Source: DASXMT01 sp963781305
GTDB taxonomy: Bacteria; Actinomycetota; Acidimicrobiia; Acidimicrobiales; RAAP-2
DNA length: 64,000 nt
Direction of reading: 5' to 3'
NCBI GenBank assembly: GCA_963781305.1
Contig: CAWAFL010000011.1
Coordinates: 1,550,001-1,614,000 of the forward strand
Part shown: positions 52,509 through 60,976 of the stretch, one piece after another
Numbering within the stretch: position 1 is the stretch's first letter
Layout of the letters: every line of letters begins with the position of its first letter
The notes under the pieces: generated by a model
Seen by the model: the letters and a program-made list of their open reading frames with translations, nothing else
Databases searched by the model: none
Told to the model about the DNA's origin: nothing
Program-made: the position numbers and the translations under genes

Positions 52509-52913
52509 GTGGGTACGTCCCGGTCCGGCGCCGTCGTGCGGGGGGTAGGTGCAGTGGCCCTCGTCGAGGACTCGATCCTTCTGGTCAGGCGGGGCCGGGC
52601 CCCACAGGCCGGTCGCTGGTCGGTGCCCGGTGGCCATGTAGAGCCGGGAGAGACACCGGAGGCAGCCGTCCTGCGCGAGTTGCTCGAAGAGACCGGTCTC
52701 ACCGGAACCTGTGGCCCGGTGGTCCTCGACGTCACCCTGGACATCGAGGGCCGGCGCTACTGGATCACCGATTTCGCGGTCACCGTGGAGGGCGACCGTG
52801 TTCCGGTGGCGGCAGATGACGCTCAGGCCGCTGCGTGGGTGCCTCTGGGCCAACTCGACGGCCTGGAGCTGGTCGACGGGCTCGACCGGCTCATCGCCAA
52901 CCTGAGGGCCTGA
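52509..52913 (+). CDS. Nudix hydrolase
   Basis: A 134-residue MutT-like enzyme that cleaves nucleoside diphosphates linked to another moiety. The Nudix box is complete: GHVEPGETPEAAVLRELLEETGL, satisfying Gx5Ex7REUxEExGU. LLVRRGRAPQAGRWSVPGG precedes it as usual. GTG 52509 gives the full N-terminal strand; no strong ribosome binding site is seen, and GTG 52536 is an alternative. Probably co-transcribed with the GNAT gene. Convergent with the next gene, 7 nt apart. Confidence 0.85.
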   Translation: MGTSRSGAVVRGVGAVALVEDSILLVRRGRAPQAGRWSVPGGHVEPGETPEAAVLRELLEETGLTGTCGPVVLDVTLDIEGRRYWITDFAVTVEGDRVPVAADDAQAAAWVPLGQLDGLELVDGLDRLIANLRA

Positions 52914-52920
52914 GCGAGGC

Positions 52921-54252
52921 TCAGGCCGAGCGACGCCCGCTCGAGGAGCGGGCCGGGACCGGACGGCGGGGGCCGGGCGGCGGAGGAATGGGAATGCCGA
53001 GCAGGCGAGCCAGTTCGGGCACCATCCCCGATGCTTGGCGAGCAGCAGCCAGCAAGGCTTCGTCGGGATCGGCGGGCAGGCCGGCCGGCTTCACCGTGCG
53101 GCGCACCGGGGACTCGACGACCACCTCGAGCACAGCCAGCCACTCGGCGGCCGGCGTCTCGCCCGACATGGCCAGACCGGCCTGCTCGGAAAGGCGCACG
53201 GCGAGCTCGGCCGACAGGCGAGCGGCGGGCTCGGGAGGCCGGGCGGAAATCCGCAGTGCATCGGCGACCCGGCCCTCGTCGAGGGCGGTAGTCATGCGAG
53301 CGACCCAGCCGTCCCGGAGTGCGGTGACCCGCTGATCGAGGGAGGCGCGCAGGGCGGTGGCGAATTCGCGGCCCTCCTCGTCCAAGCTGACCGTGGAGGC
53401 AGAGGCCACAATGGAACGAAGCTCCCGGAGGGCGACGTCCTTGCCCGCGGTCCGGGCCGCCGAGGCGCGGTCCTTCCAGTTGGCCAGGTTGATCGCCGGC
53501 AACAGCTCCTCGGCCATGGCCAACAGGGGACCCGGCGTCACTTCAGCTCGACCATCGCCCCGAGCTCGCTCGTTCTGCTCGTTGATCGCCTGGCGGACAG
53601 CGGGAATGCCGCCGCGCAGCAGCTGCTCGGCCACCGGCAGCTGCTCGGGTCGCAGAGCGGCCAACGCCGCGTTGCGGAAGGCGGTCGACGGTTGTGGGCG
53701 ACCGGAGCCCTCGCGGCCTCCGGTCCGTTTGCCGCCCTCACGGCTGCCGGGCCGGGCAGGACGGTCGCGTTGCCGCTCGTTGGACGGCGCACCGGCGCGC
53801 CCTCGTCCCTCTCCCCGCGGGGAAGGGGACCCGCCGACTGCAGGTTCGCTTCGACCACGTCCGCTCGTAGGCCGTCGCGAGCCATCGGGCCGATCGCGTC
53901 CTGGCCGATCCCGATCGGGTCGATCTCGATCGCCGTCCCGGCGCCGGCCCTTGGACTTGGAGGCGAGGACCACCGATACGTCCGGTCCCGACTGGGGTGT
54001 CCCGAGGATCTCGATCCGCTCCACCGGCTTGGTGTTGTCCTTGGCCTTGGCCTTGGTCGGAAGCAGGGCGATGACGCTCATGCCGTCCAACGTGGACTCG
54101 ACTTCGGCCCGGACAACGGTGCCCACCGCAGTCCCGTCGGGAACGAGGTCGTCGGCAACGGTGCCGCGAGGTTGCTTGGCCCCGGCCGCCCGCCACGTCC
54201 ACGTGCCGTCTCCACTACTACTGGTCAGTTCGATTTCAATCCTGTGCGACAT
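52921..54252 (-). CDS. Hypothetical protein, basic low-complexity region with helical C-terminus
   Basis: A 443-residue protein. Residues 1-95 look like a compact beta domain (IEIELTSSSGDGTWTWRAAGAKQPRG, VGTVVRAEVESTLDGMSVIALLP), perhaps nucleic-acid binding. Residues about 100-190 are Arg/Asp/Gly-rich with repeated R-D-R-P units, expected to bind RNA or DNA loosely. Residues 200-410 are helical (LPVAEQLLRGGIPAVRQAINEQNERAR, ELLPAINLANWKDRASAAR). The Pro/Arg tail ends it. I do not recognise a named family. ATG 54252 (MSHRIEIELT) is chosen; the frame continues upstream without coding character. Confidence 0.72.
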   Translation of the reverse strand: MSHRIEIELTSSSGDGTWTWRAAGAKQPRGTVADDLVPDGTAVGTVVRAEVESTLDGMSVIALLPTKAKAKDNTKPVERIEILGTPQSGPDVSVVLASKSKGRRRDGDRDRPDRDRPGRDRPDGSRRPTSGRGRSEPAVGGSPSPRGEGRGRAGAPSNERQRDRPARPGSREGGKRTGGREGSGRPQPSTAFRNAALAALRPEQLPVAEQLLRGGIPAVRQAINEQNERARGDGRAEVTPGPLLAMAEELLPAINLANWKDRASAARTAGKDVALRELRSIVASASTVSLDEEGREFATALRASLDQRVTALRDGWVARMTTALDEGRVADALRISARPPEPAARLSAELAVRLSEQAGLAMSGETPAAEWLAVLEVVVESPVRRTVKPAGLPADPDEALLAAARQASGMVPELARLLGIPIPPPPGPRRPVPARSSSGRRSA

Positions 54253-54471
54253 ACCGGCCGACACGCTACTGCCCTGGAGGGGGTCAACGAAACGCTGGGT
54301 ATAAACGCTCGCCCTCCAGGGCGTGGGACGGCGATGACGAGGGTCGCCCAGAGGGCGGTTCTGGCCGTGGATCCGGGCACGGTGATCGCCTGGGCGTCGA
54401 GCGGGACCACGAGCTCCCGTTCGACGGAGATTCGGGTCCCGATTCGGGAACAAAGCGCGGGGCCGCTCTGG

Positions 54472-54500
54472 TTAACTGTATAAGGTATTCCTAGTATAAG
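54472..54500 (+). promoter_or_regulatory. Promoter of the peroxiredoxin gene with GTATAAG direct repeats
   Basis: TTAACT (54472-54477), a 17-nt spacer and TATAAG (54495-54500) give a good sigma-70-like promoter within an AT-rich island that stands out from the surrounding GC-rich DNA. GTATAAG occurs twice, at 54478 and 54494, a 16-bp repeat that could be an operator. The leader to ATG 54573 would be about 65 nt. The remaining 54253-54471 stretch shows no gene. Confidence 0.55.
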
Positions 54501-54572
54501 AGATTAGGCACTGCTTACTCCTGGGTCCTGACCGGGGGTCGGAGCCGGGCTGTGCCCAAGGAGGACGACACC

Positions 54573-55109
54573 ATGCTCACCGTAGGCAACCGATTTCCCG
54601 ACTTCGATCTAGCTGCAGTGGACGGCGCCGAGACACCGACGCTCACCCGCACGTCCCTGGGCGACCATGCCGGGCGCTGGCTGGTGGTCTTCTTTTGGCC
54701 CAAGGACTTCACGTTCGTATGCCCCACCGAGATTGCCGCGTTCGGAGACCGGCACCCGGCCTTCGCCGATGCCGGAGCAGACGTGGTGGGGGTGAGCATC
54801 GACAGCGAGTACGTCCATCTGGCCTGGCGGGGGAGCCACCCTGATCTGAAGCACCTGCCCTTCCCCATGGCTGCCGACGTGAAGCGCGAGCTCACTAGCG
54901 CCCTGGGAATCCTCGATCCCACCGAAGGGGTGGCCCTGCGGGCCACCTTCATCGTGGACCCCGAAGGAGTCATCCGGTTCGTATCGGTCAACGACCTCGA
55001 TACCGGGCGAAACGTCGACGAGGTCCTACGGTCTCTGACGGCCATCCAGGCCGGCGAGCTCACCAGCTGTGGTTGGCGAGCAGGTGACGCCACGCTCGAC
55101 GCGGCCTGA
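54573..55109 (+). CDS. Peroxiredoxin, AhpC type (2-Cys)
   Basis: A 178-residue thiol peroxidase reducing hydrogen peroxide and organic peroxides. The peroxidatic cysteine is C50 in FFWPKDFTFVCPTEI and the likely resolving cysteine is C166 in ELTSCGWRAGD. VVGVSIDSEYVHLAWR and ATFIVDPEGVIRFV are conserved. ATG 54573 is chosen over GTG 54552 because AAGGAGG at 54557-54563 is positioned for it. Neither ahpD nor oxyR is adjacent, so the reductant is unknown. It probably responds to oxidative stress through the promoter at 54472. Confidence 0.92.
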   Translation: MLTVGNRFPDFDLAAVDGAETPTLTRTSLGDHAGRWLVVFFWPKDFTFVCPTEIAAFGDRHPAFADAGADVVGVSIDSEYVHLAWRGSHPDLKHLPFPMAADVKRELTSALGILDPTEGVALRATFIVDPEGVIRFVSVNDLDTGRNVDEVLRSLTAIQAGELTSCGWRAGDATLDAA

Positions 55110-55145
55110 TCTTCGGGCCGCCAGGCTCCCGGGCAGTCCGGGGTG

Positions 55146-55415
55146 CTACCAGGATCCCCAACGAGCGAGGGGCGCCCCGTAGCCAGCTTCGGCGGCGCAG
55201 CGGCCACACAGGTCCATGCGGCGCGACCCCGGCCGCTCGGAGGCTGCCACTCGTCGCCAGCCATAACGCCGGGCCTCTTCGAGGCTGGCCGACTCCGACC
55301 ACTGGGGTGACGTGCGGGTGCCGCACCGTCCACAAGTGCGGATGAACACGTCGTCCTCGTCGTAGGGCTCGTCGTCGAAGAAGTTCGGATCGTCGGGATC
55401 GAAGTCCAAGTCCAT
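55146..55415 (-). CDS. Small zinc-ribbon protein
   Basis: An 89-residue protein: an acidic first 25 residues (DLDFDPDDPNFFDDEPYDEDD), then RTCGRCGTRTSP and, after 35 residues including YGWRRV, DLCGRCAAEAG, giving a four-cysteine CxxC...CxxC site. It probably binds zinc; no enzymatic part is seen. ATG 55415 is chosen since upstream frame has no coding character. It converges on the peroxiredoxin gene with a 36-nt gap. Function unknown. Confidence 0.68.
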   Translation of the reverse strand: MDLDFDPDDPNFFDDEPYDEDDVFIRTCGRCGTRTSPQWSESASLEEARRYGWRRVAASERPGSRRMDLCGRCAAEAGYGAPLARWGSW

Positions 55416-55523
55416 GGTCGGTGCTCCTGACCGTTCAGCTGCCGTGCCATCCCATTGTGGACGATGAGAAGGGGATGGGGGAACCGGGGCGCATCGGGGC
55501 CGACCGTGTCGGCACAGCGGGAG

Positions 55524-55529
55524 TAGCGT
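55524..55529 (+). promoter_or_regulatory. Candidate -10 element for the alpha/beta hydrolase gene
   Basis: TAGCGT, 9 nt before ATG 55539; no ribosome binding site between. Confidence 0.35.
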
Positions 55530-55538
55530 CACTTGGGC

Positions 55539-56309
55539 ATGGAGTCGTTTGTGTCGTTCGACGGAACCAGGATTGCCTACGAGCGCTGGGGGCCTGCAGA
55601 CGGACACGGGCCGGTCGTGCTGCTCCACGGTTTTGCGGTGCACACCAAGCTGAACTGGGAGGTCACCGGGGTCATGGAGCACCTGGTCTCCGCCGGTCAC
55701 CAGGTCATCGGGGTTGACGCCCGGGGACACGGACAGTCGGACAAGCCCCATGACCCTGCCCGCTACGGGGAAGACGCGATGGCCGCCGACGTCTCGAGCC
55801 TTCTCGACGCGCTCGATGTGCCCATCGTCGATCTCGTCGGCTACTCCATGGGGGCGATCGTCTCCTTGCTCGTCGCCATCCGCGATGCCCGCATCCGGTC
55901 GATGGTCGTGGGCGGGGTGGGCGCGTCGGTGGTGGAGCTGGGTGGGCTCGACACCGCAGCGGTTCCGCGAGAAGAGATCGCAGCGGTTCTGCTCACCGAT
56001 GATCCGGCCGCCATTGCCGGGAGCGTGGCCGTGGGATTCCGGAACCTGGCCGACCTGGTCGGCGCCGACCGGGTGGCTCTGGCTGCGGCGGCCACGGCGT
56101 CCCGAGAAGGACTGCTACCCCTCGGTGCCATCACGGCCCCGACACTGGTGCTGGCCGGTACAGAGGACACCTTGGCCCGACGGCCCGAGGTACTGGCTGC
56201 CGCAATCCCCGCCGCCACCCTGGAGCTGGTTCCCGGCGATCATCTGGCCGCCGTGTCGAATGTCGCATTTGCACAGGCCCTGGTCAGCTTCTTCGCAAAG
56301 AGCGCGTGA
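55539..56309 (+). CDS. Alpha/beta hydrolase
   Basis: A 256-residue alpha/beta-hydrolase fold protein. Oxyanion segment VVLLHGFAVH, a DARGHGQSDKP strand turn, the nucleophile elbow GYSMGA (Ser near 105), the acid in LAGTEDTLA and the His in VPGDHLAAV form a complete triad. It resembles esterases or haloperoxidase-type hydrolases; substrate unknown. Start ATG 55539 or TTG 55533. Upstream of ligD by 44 nt. Confidence 0.85.
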   Translation: MESFVSFDGTRIAYERWGPADGHGPVVLLHGFAVHTKLNWEVTGVMEHLVSAGHQVIGVDARGHGQSDKPHDPARYGEDAMAADVSSLLDALDVPIVDLVGYSMGAIVSLLVAIRDARIRSMVVGGVGASVVELGGLDTAAVPREEIAAVLLTDDPAAIAGSVAVGFRNLADLVGADRVALAAAATASREGLLPLGAITAPTLVLAGTEDTLARRPEVLAAAIPAATLELVPGDHLAAVSNVAFAQALVSFFAKSA

Positions 56310-56353
56310 CGTGTCACAACCGCTGATCGACAGCTCCGTCGACCCGGTGACGG

Positions 56354-58117
56354 GTGGCCCAGAAGTGTCAGGGGCCCTTCAAATGGGTATTGGCCAGGGG
56401 TGACACCATCGGCCCAGCGACGCGCCGGGCCCGCAACGGCCCGCACCAGGACCACGAACGGGCGGAAGTCGAGCACTCCGGCGGAACGGCCAAGGCGAAG
56501 GCGGCGGGCAAGGCGACAAAGGCCAAGAAGCCGGTCGCCAAGGTCACACAGCCAGCTACCGAGGCCAGGAAACCAGCAGTCAACGGCACCAAGGCCAAGA
56601 AGGCAGCCACCAAGGCCAAGAAGGCAGCCACCAAGGCCAAGAAGGCAGCCACCAAGGCCACACAGCCGAGCACCGCCACCGAGCCTGCGCTTGCCACCTA
56701 CCGCAAGAAGCGAGATCCGACCAAGACCCCCGAGCCGATGGGACGGGCCCCCAAGGGCAGGCGGTCGAAGCAGTCCGGTCCCGTCTTCGTGATCCAAGAA
56801 CACCACGCCACCGCCTTGCACTGGGATTTCCGGCTGGAGCGGGACGGGGTGCTCGTCTCCTGGGCGGTGCCCAAGGGCATCCCGCTCGACCCGGGCAACA
56901 ATCGGCTGGCCGTCCATACCGAGGATCACCCGCTCGATTACGGCACCTTCGAGGGCGAGATCCCCAAGGGAGAGTACGGAGGAGGCACGGTCATCCTCTG
57001 GGACCACGGCCACTACGAGTGCGAGAAGTGGACCGACCGCGAGGTCATCTTCCAGTTACACGGTTCCCGCGTCACCGGCCGGTACGTGCTGTTCAAGACG
57101 GGTGGCAAGAATTGGATGATGCACCGCATGGATCCTGCCCCTGCCGGGTGGGAACCGATGCCCGAGGAGATCGAGCCGATGCTGGCCGCCCTGGGGACGT
57201 TGCCCGCCAACGACAGCAGGTGGGCATACGAGTTCAAATGGGATGGGATACGGGCGGTGACCTACATCGACGGCGGGCGGGTGCGAGCCCTCACCCGAAA
57301 CGGCAACGACGTGTCCGAGGTCTACCCCGAGCTGCGCGGCCTGGGCCTGCAGTTGGGCGCCACCTCGGTGATCCTCGACGGCGAGCTCGTGGCCATGGAC
57401 GACGAGGGGCGCCCCTCGTTCGCAAAGCTGCAGAACCGCATGCAGGTGCGGGGGGCGGCCCAGGTCCGCCGTGCGGCCGCGGCCACCCCGGTCAACTATC
57501 TGATCTTCGACGTGCTCTATCTGGATGGCCGGCTCCTGGTCAACCAGCCCTACGACGAGCGCCGGTCGCTCCTCGAGTCCCTGGCCATCAAGGGCCCCGA
57601 CTGGGTGGTCACCAATTCCTTTACCGACGTCCCCGGTGACAAGGTGCTCGACGTGGCCCGCTCTGGAGGGCTCGAAGGCGTGGTGGCCAAGCTCCGGACC
57701 AGCCGTTACCAACCGGGGCGACGCAGCGACGCCTGGATCAAGGTGAAGTTGACCCGAACCCAAGACGTGGTCATCGGCGGCTGGGCGCCGGGCAAGGGCA
57801 GCCGTCAGATGACCTTTGGTGCACTCCTGGTGGGCGTGCCGGGGAAGAAGGGCCTGGAGTACGTGGGCAAGGTGGGGACGGGATTCACCGACAAGAAGCA
57901 AGCCGAGCTGCTCGATATGCTGCGCCCGCTCGCTCGCTCGCAGAGCCCCTTTGCCACCGCGGTGCCCAGCGCCCATCGCGCCGGGGCCACGTGGGTGGAG
58001 CCGAAGCTCGTGGGCGAAGTGCGGTTCACGGAATGGACGAAAGACGGGCAGATCCGACACTCCGTCTGGCGCGGTCTCCGTCCCGACAAGGATCCCGGAG
58101 AGGTCGTTCATGAGTAA
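56354..58117 (+). CDS. ligD: LigD-type ATP-dependent DNA ligase with phosphoesterase domain and lysine-rich tail
   Basis: A 587-residue end-joining enzyme. Residues about 45-110 are a Lys/Ala-rich tail resembling histone H1, with a 7-residue unit repeated three times. Residues about 115-270 are the 3'-phosphoesterase domain (VFVIQEHHATALHWDFRLE, HTEDHPLDYGTFEGEIPKGEYGGG). Residues about 275-580 are the ligase, with motif I lysine in YEFKWDGIRAV and DGELVAMD. The polymerase domain is encoded by the next gene, which overlaps by 8 nt (ATGAGTAA). The start is uncertain (GTG 56354); the first 40 residues do not look conserved. Ku is not in the window. Confidence 0.9.
   Translation: MAQKCQGPFKWVLARGDTIGPATRRARNGPHQDHERAEVEHSGGTAKAKAAGKATKAKKPVAKVTQPATEARKPAVNGTKAKKAATKAKKAATKAKKAATKATQPSTATEPALATYRKKRDPTKTPEPMGRAPKGRRSKQSGPVFVIQEHHATALHWDFRLERDGVLVSWAVPKGIPLDPGNNRLAVHTEDHPLDYGTFEGEIPKGEYGGGTVILWDHGHYECEKWTDREVIFQLHGSRVTGRYVLFKTGGKNWMMHRMDPAPAGWEPMPEEIEPMLAALGTLPANDSRWAYEFKWDGIRAVTYIDGGRVRALTRNGNDVSEVYPELRGLGLQLGATSVILDGELVAMDDEGRPSFAKLQNRMQVRGAAQVRRAAAATPVNYLIFDVLYLDGRLLVNQPYDERRSLLESLAIKGPDWVVTNSFTDVPGDKVLDVARSGGLEGVVAKLRTSRYQPGRRSDAWIKVKLTRTQDVVIGGWAPGKGSRQMTFGALLVGVPGKKGLEYVGKVGTGFTDKKQAELLDMLRPLARSQSPFATAVPSAHRAGATWVEPKLVGEVRFTEWTKDGQIRHSVWRGLRPDKDPGEVVHE
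56588..56659 (+). repeat. Triple 21-bp in-frame repeat in the ligD tail
   Basis: Three exact 21-bp units (56588, 56609, 56630) plus a 9-bp partial copy, each encoding T-K-A-K-K-A-A. The copies are identical at the DNA level, implying recent expansion; copy number may vary between strains. Confidence 0.9.
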
Positions 58118-59021
58118 GTCGTCGATCGAGGTGGAGATCGAGGGGCGTCGGCTGACGGTGTCCAACTTGGACAAGCCGCTCTATGCCGGCGGCTTCACCA
58201 AGGGGCAGATGATCGATTACTACGTCCGCATCGCGCCGGTGATGCTCGGCCATGTGCGCGACCGCCCGCTAACCCTGCACCGGTATCCCAACGGGGTGGG
58301 CGCGTCGTCCTTCTTCGAGAAGCACGTCCCCTCGCATGCTCCCGACTGGGTCAGGACGGTCGAGGTTCCGTCGACGGCGACTGGTTCACGAGGCCGGTCG
58401 GCATCCGAGAGCGTCGAGTACGCCGTCGTGTGCGATGTCGCCACGGTGGCATGGGCGGCCAACCTCGCCACCATCGAGTTCCATGTCCCGCTGTGGCGGG
58501 TGGGTCGACGACGCACGTTGCCGGGACCGCCCGACCACATGGTCTTCGATCTGGACCCGGGGGAGGGGAGCACCATGGTCGACTGCTGCCGGGTGGCCCG
58601 ACTGATCGACGAGGCGCTGCCGGGCCGCACGACGTATCCCAAGACCAGTGGGTCGAAGGGATTGCAGCTCTACACCCGACTGGGCGGACGACCGACCTGG
58701 GACCGGACTCGAGACGAAGCGCACGAACTGGCTCGGACGCTGGAGGGAGAGCACCCGGATCTGGTGGTCTCCAACATGCGCAAGGAGCTTCGTCGAGGCA
58801 AGGTGCTGATCGATTGGAGCCAGAACCATCCGGCCAAGACGACGGTTGCCGTCTACTCGCTGCGGGCCAGAGAGGAACCCACCGTGTCGACCCCCGTGTC
58901 CTGGGAGGAGGTGGACCAGTGCATCGCCGCCGAGGACCCGGGGGTCCTCCGGTTCACGTCCGACCAGGTGCTCCAGCGGGTGGAGGACAAAGGCGACCTG
59001 TTCGAGGCGCTGGCCCGCTGA
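58110..59021 (+). CDS. ligD-pol: LigD polymerase/primase domain protein
   Basis: A 303-residue archaeo-eukaryotic primase-like polymerase. TVSNLDKPLYAGGFTKGQMIDYYVRIAP is the typical N-terminal segment, followed by PDHMVFDLDPGEG with the metal-binding D-x-D and the nucleotide-binding KTSGSKGLQLYTRL (S-x-H-replaced loop). In full-length LigD this domain fills gaps during non-homologous end joining. Its ATG overlaps the ligase gene stop, so the two proteins are made together. A clear polymerase-only split arrangement. Confidence 0.92.
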   Translation: MSKSSIEVEIEGRRLTVSNLDKPLYAGGFTKGQMIDYYVRIAPVMLGHVRDRPLTLHRYPNGVGASSFFEKHVPSHAPDWVRTVEVPSTATGSRGRSASESVEYAVVCDVATVAWAANLATIEFHVPLWRVGRRRTLPGPPDHMVFDLDPGEGSTMVDCCRVARLIDEALPGRTTYPKTSGSKGLQLYTRLGGRPTWDRTRDEAHELARTLEGEHPDLVVSNMRKELRRGKVLIDWSQNHPAKTTVAVYSLRAREEPTVSTPVSWEEVDQCIAAEDPGVLRFTSDQVLQRVEDKGDLFEALAR

Positions 59022-59161
59022 CCGCGGCTGCGGCCGTCGTCCAGTGCGTCACCATCACCATGGCGGTGGTCCCGGCGGAGCGCAGGCTCGTGACCAGGGC
59101 CCCATGCGTTGCGGAGAGCCGCCCATCCGTGTGACGATTGGTTGGTTATCACCAAGGGGGT

Positions 59162-60892
59162 ATGAGCGTGCATGATCTGGTCATTCGCGGAGGATCGGTA
59201 GTCGACGGGACGGGTCGGCCGGCTACCACGGCGGACATTGCCGTCGACGACGGACTAGTGACCGAGGTCGGACGACTCGACGACACATCGGCTTCGCGGA
59301 CCATCGATGCCGATGGCCTCTTGGTCACGCCCGGCTGGGTGGACATCCATACCCACTATGACGGCCAAGCCACCTGGGACGACACCATCGCCCCGAGCAG
59401 TTGGCATGGAGTGACCTCGATCGTGATGGGGAACTGCGGTGTCGGCTTCGCTCCTGCTCAGCCCGATCAGCACGACTGGCTCATCGGGCTGATGGAGGGG
59501 GTCGAGGACATCCCCGGCACTGCGCTGGCCGAGGGCATGACGTGGGGCTGGGAGAGCTTCCCCGAGTACCTTGACGTCCTGGACGACGGTCGATGGACGG
59601 TGGACATCGGCACTCAGATCGCCCACGGCGCGGTGCGCGCCTACGTGATGGGCGAGCGGGGGGCCCGCAACGAGCCGGCCACGGCCGCGGACATCGCGGC
59701 CATGAAGCGATTGGTCAAAGAAGCCGTGGCCGCCGGCGCACTCGGGTTCTCCACGTCGCGCACCATCGCCCATCGGGCTATCGACGGTGAGCCGGTCCCG
59801 GGCACCTATGCGGCAGAGGACGAGCTGTTCGGCATCGGCGCCGCCCTGGGTGAACTGGGTACCGGGGTGTTCGAGCTCGCTCCCGACGGCGTGGCCGGCG
59901 AGGACTTCGTTGCCCCGCGCCGCGAGGTCGACTGGATGCGCCGGCTGTCTACCGCCATCGGTCGTCCGGTGACCTTCGCGCTGCTGCAGGTCGACAGCGC
60001 CCCCGACCTGTGGCAGGAGCTGATGGACGCGTCGCTCGAGGCAGTGGAAGACGGCGCTGATCTGCGGCCTCAGGTGGCCGGCCGGGCCACCGGATTGCTG
60101 TCGGGGCACTTCGCCTCCTACTGCCTCTTCGACCTCATTCCCGCCTACCAGGCGCTCAAGTCCCGGGGCCTCTCTCAGGACGACTTCTTTGCCGCCCTCG
60201 TGGATACCGAGCTCCGCCGCTCGATCGAAGAATGGGAGCCCGAAGGTGGTCAGGTGGGCCAGATGAAGTCGGCGTACGAGTCCACGTACTCCCTGGGCAT
60301 GCCTCCTGACTACGAGCCCGGCCCGGAGCGATCCCTGGCCGGTATCGCCGCCGCCTCGGGACGCACGCCTCTCGCCGTGGCCTACGAGGCCATGCTCCAG
60401 GACCGGGGACAGGGACTGCTCTATCTCCCCATCCTCAACTACTCCAATGGCGATCTGGAGCCGGCGCGTCAGATGCTGCTCCACCCGCAAGCGGCCGCCG
60501 GCCTGGGCGACGGCGGTGCTCATTGCGGGGTCATCTGCGATGCGTCCCAACCCACCTTCATGCTCACCCATTGGGTGCGGGACCGGACCCGCGGCGAGCG
60601 GCTCCCGCTCGAGTGGATGGTCAAGAAGCAGACGTTGGACACCGCTCAGCTCTACGGCCTCGGTGACCGGGGCACGCTCGAGCCGGGCAAGCTCGCCGAC
60701 ATCAACGTCATCGACTTCGAGCGCCTGCAGCTGGGCAATCCCCGGGTCCACAGCGACCTGCCCGCCGGCGGTCGCCGCCTGCTCCAGGGGGCCACCGGCT
60801 ACGTTGCCACCATCAAGTCGGGAACGGCTACCTTCGAGAACGGAGAGGACACCGGCGAACGCCCCGGGGTCCTGCTGCGGGGTTCTCGTTGA
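59162..60892 (+). CDS. Amidohydrolase family protein, D-aminoacylase-like
   Basis: A 576-residue metal-dependent hydrolase. DLVIRGGSVVDGTGRPATTADIAV is the N-terminal strand set, GWVDIHTHYDGQATWDD carries the HxH metal ligands, and TSIVMGNCGVGFAP is characteristic of N-acyl-D-amino-acid deacylases and related amidohydrolase-3 proteins. GLGDGGAHCGVICDAS supplies the late catalytic Asp. ATG 59162 follows AAGGGGG; the frame upstream adds only eight residues. It lies 84 nt before mscR. True substrate unknown. Confidence 0.85.
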   Translation: MSVHDLVIRGGSVVDGTGRPATTADIAVDDGLVTEVGRLDDTSASRTIDADGLLVTPGWVDIHTHYDGQATWDDTIAPSSWHGVTSIVMGNCGVGFAPAQPDQHDWLIGLMEGVEDIPGTALAEGMTWGWESFPEYLDVLDDGRWTVDIGTQIAHGAVRAYVMGERGARNEPATAADIAAMKRLVKEAVAAGALGFSTSRTIAHRAIDGEPVPGTYAAEDELFGIGAALGELGTGVFELAPDGVAGEDFVAPRREVDWMRRLSTAIGRPVTFALLQVDSAPDLWQELMDASLEAVEDGADLRPQVAGRATGLLSGHFASYCLFDLIPAYQALKSRGLSQDDFFAALVDTELRRSIEEWEPEGGQVGQMKSAYESTYSLGMPPDYEPGPERSLAGIAAASGRTPLAVAYEAMLQDRGQGLLYLPILNYSNGDLEPARQMLLHPQAAAGLGDGGAHCGVICDASQPTFMLTHWVRDRTRGERLPLEWMVKKQTLDTAQLYGLGDRGTLEPGKLADINVIDFERLQLGNPRVHSDLPAGGRRLLQGATGYVATIKSGTATFENGEDTGERPGVLLRGSR

Positions 60893-60976
60893 CGTTACCG
60901 TGGGCGACGGAACCGGTCGCCTGATCACCAGCCGTACCGGGCAGACGACAGAGCAGACGACTGAGAGGACTGACGC

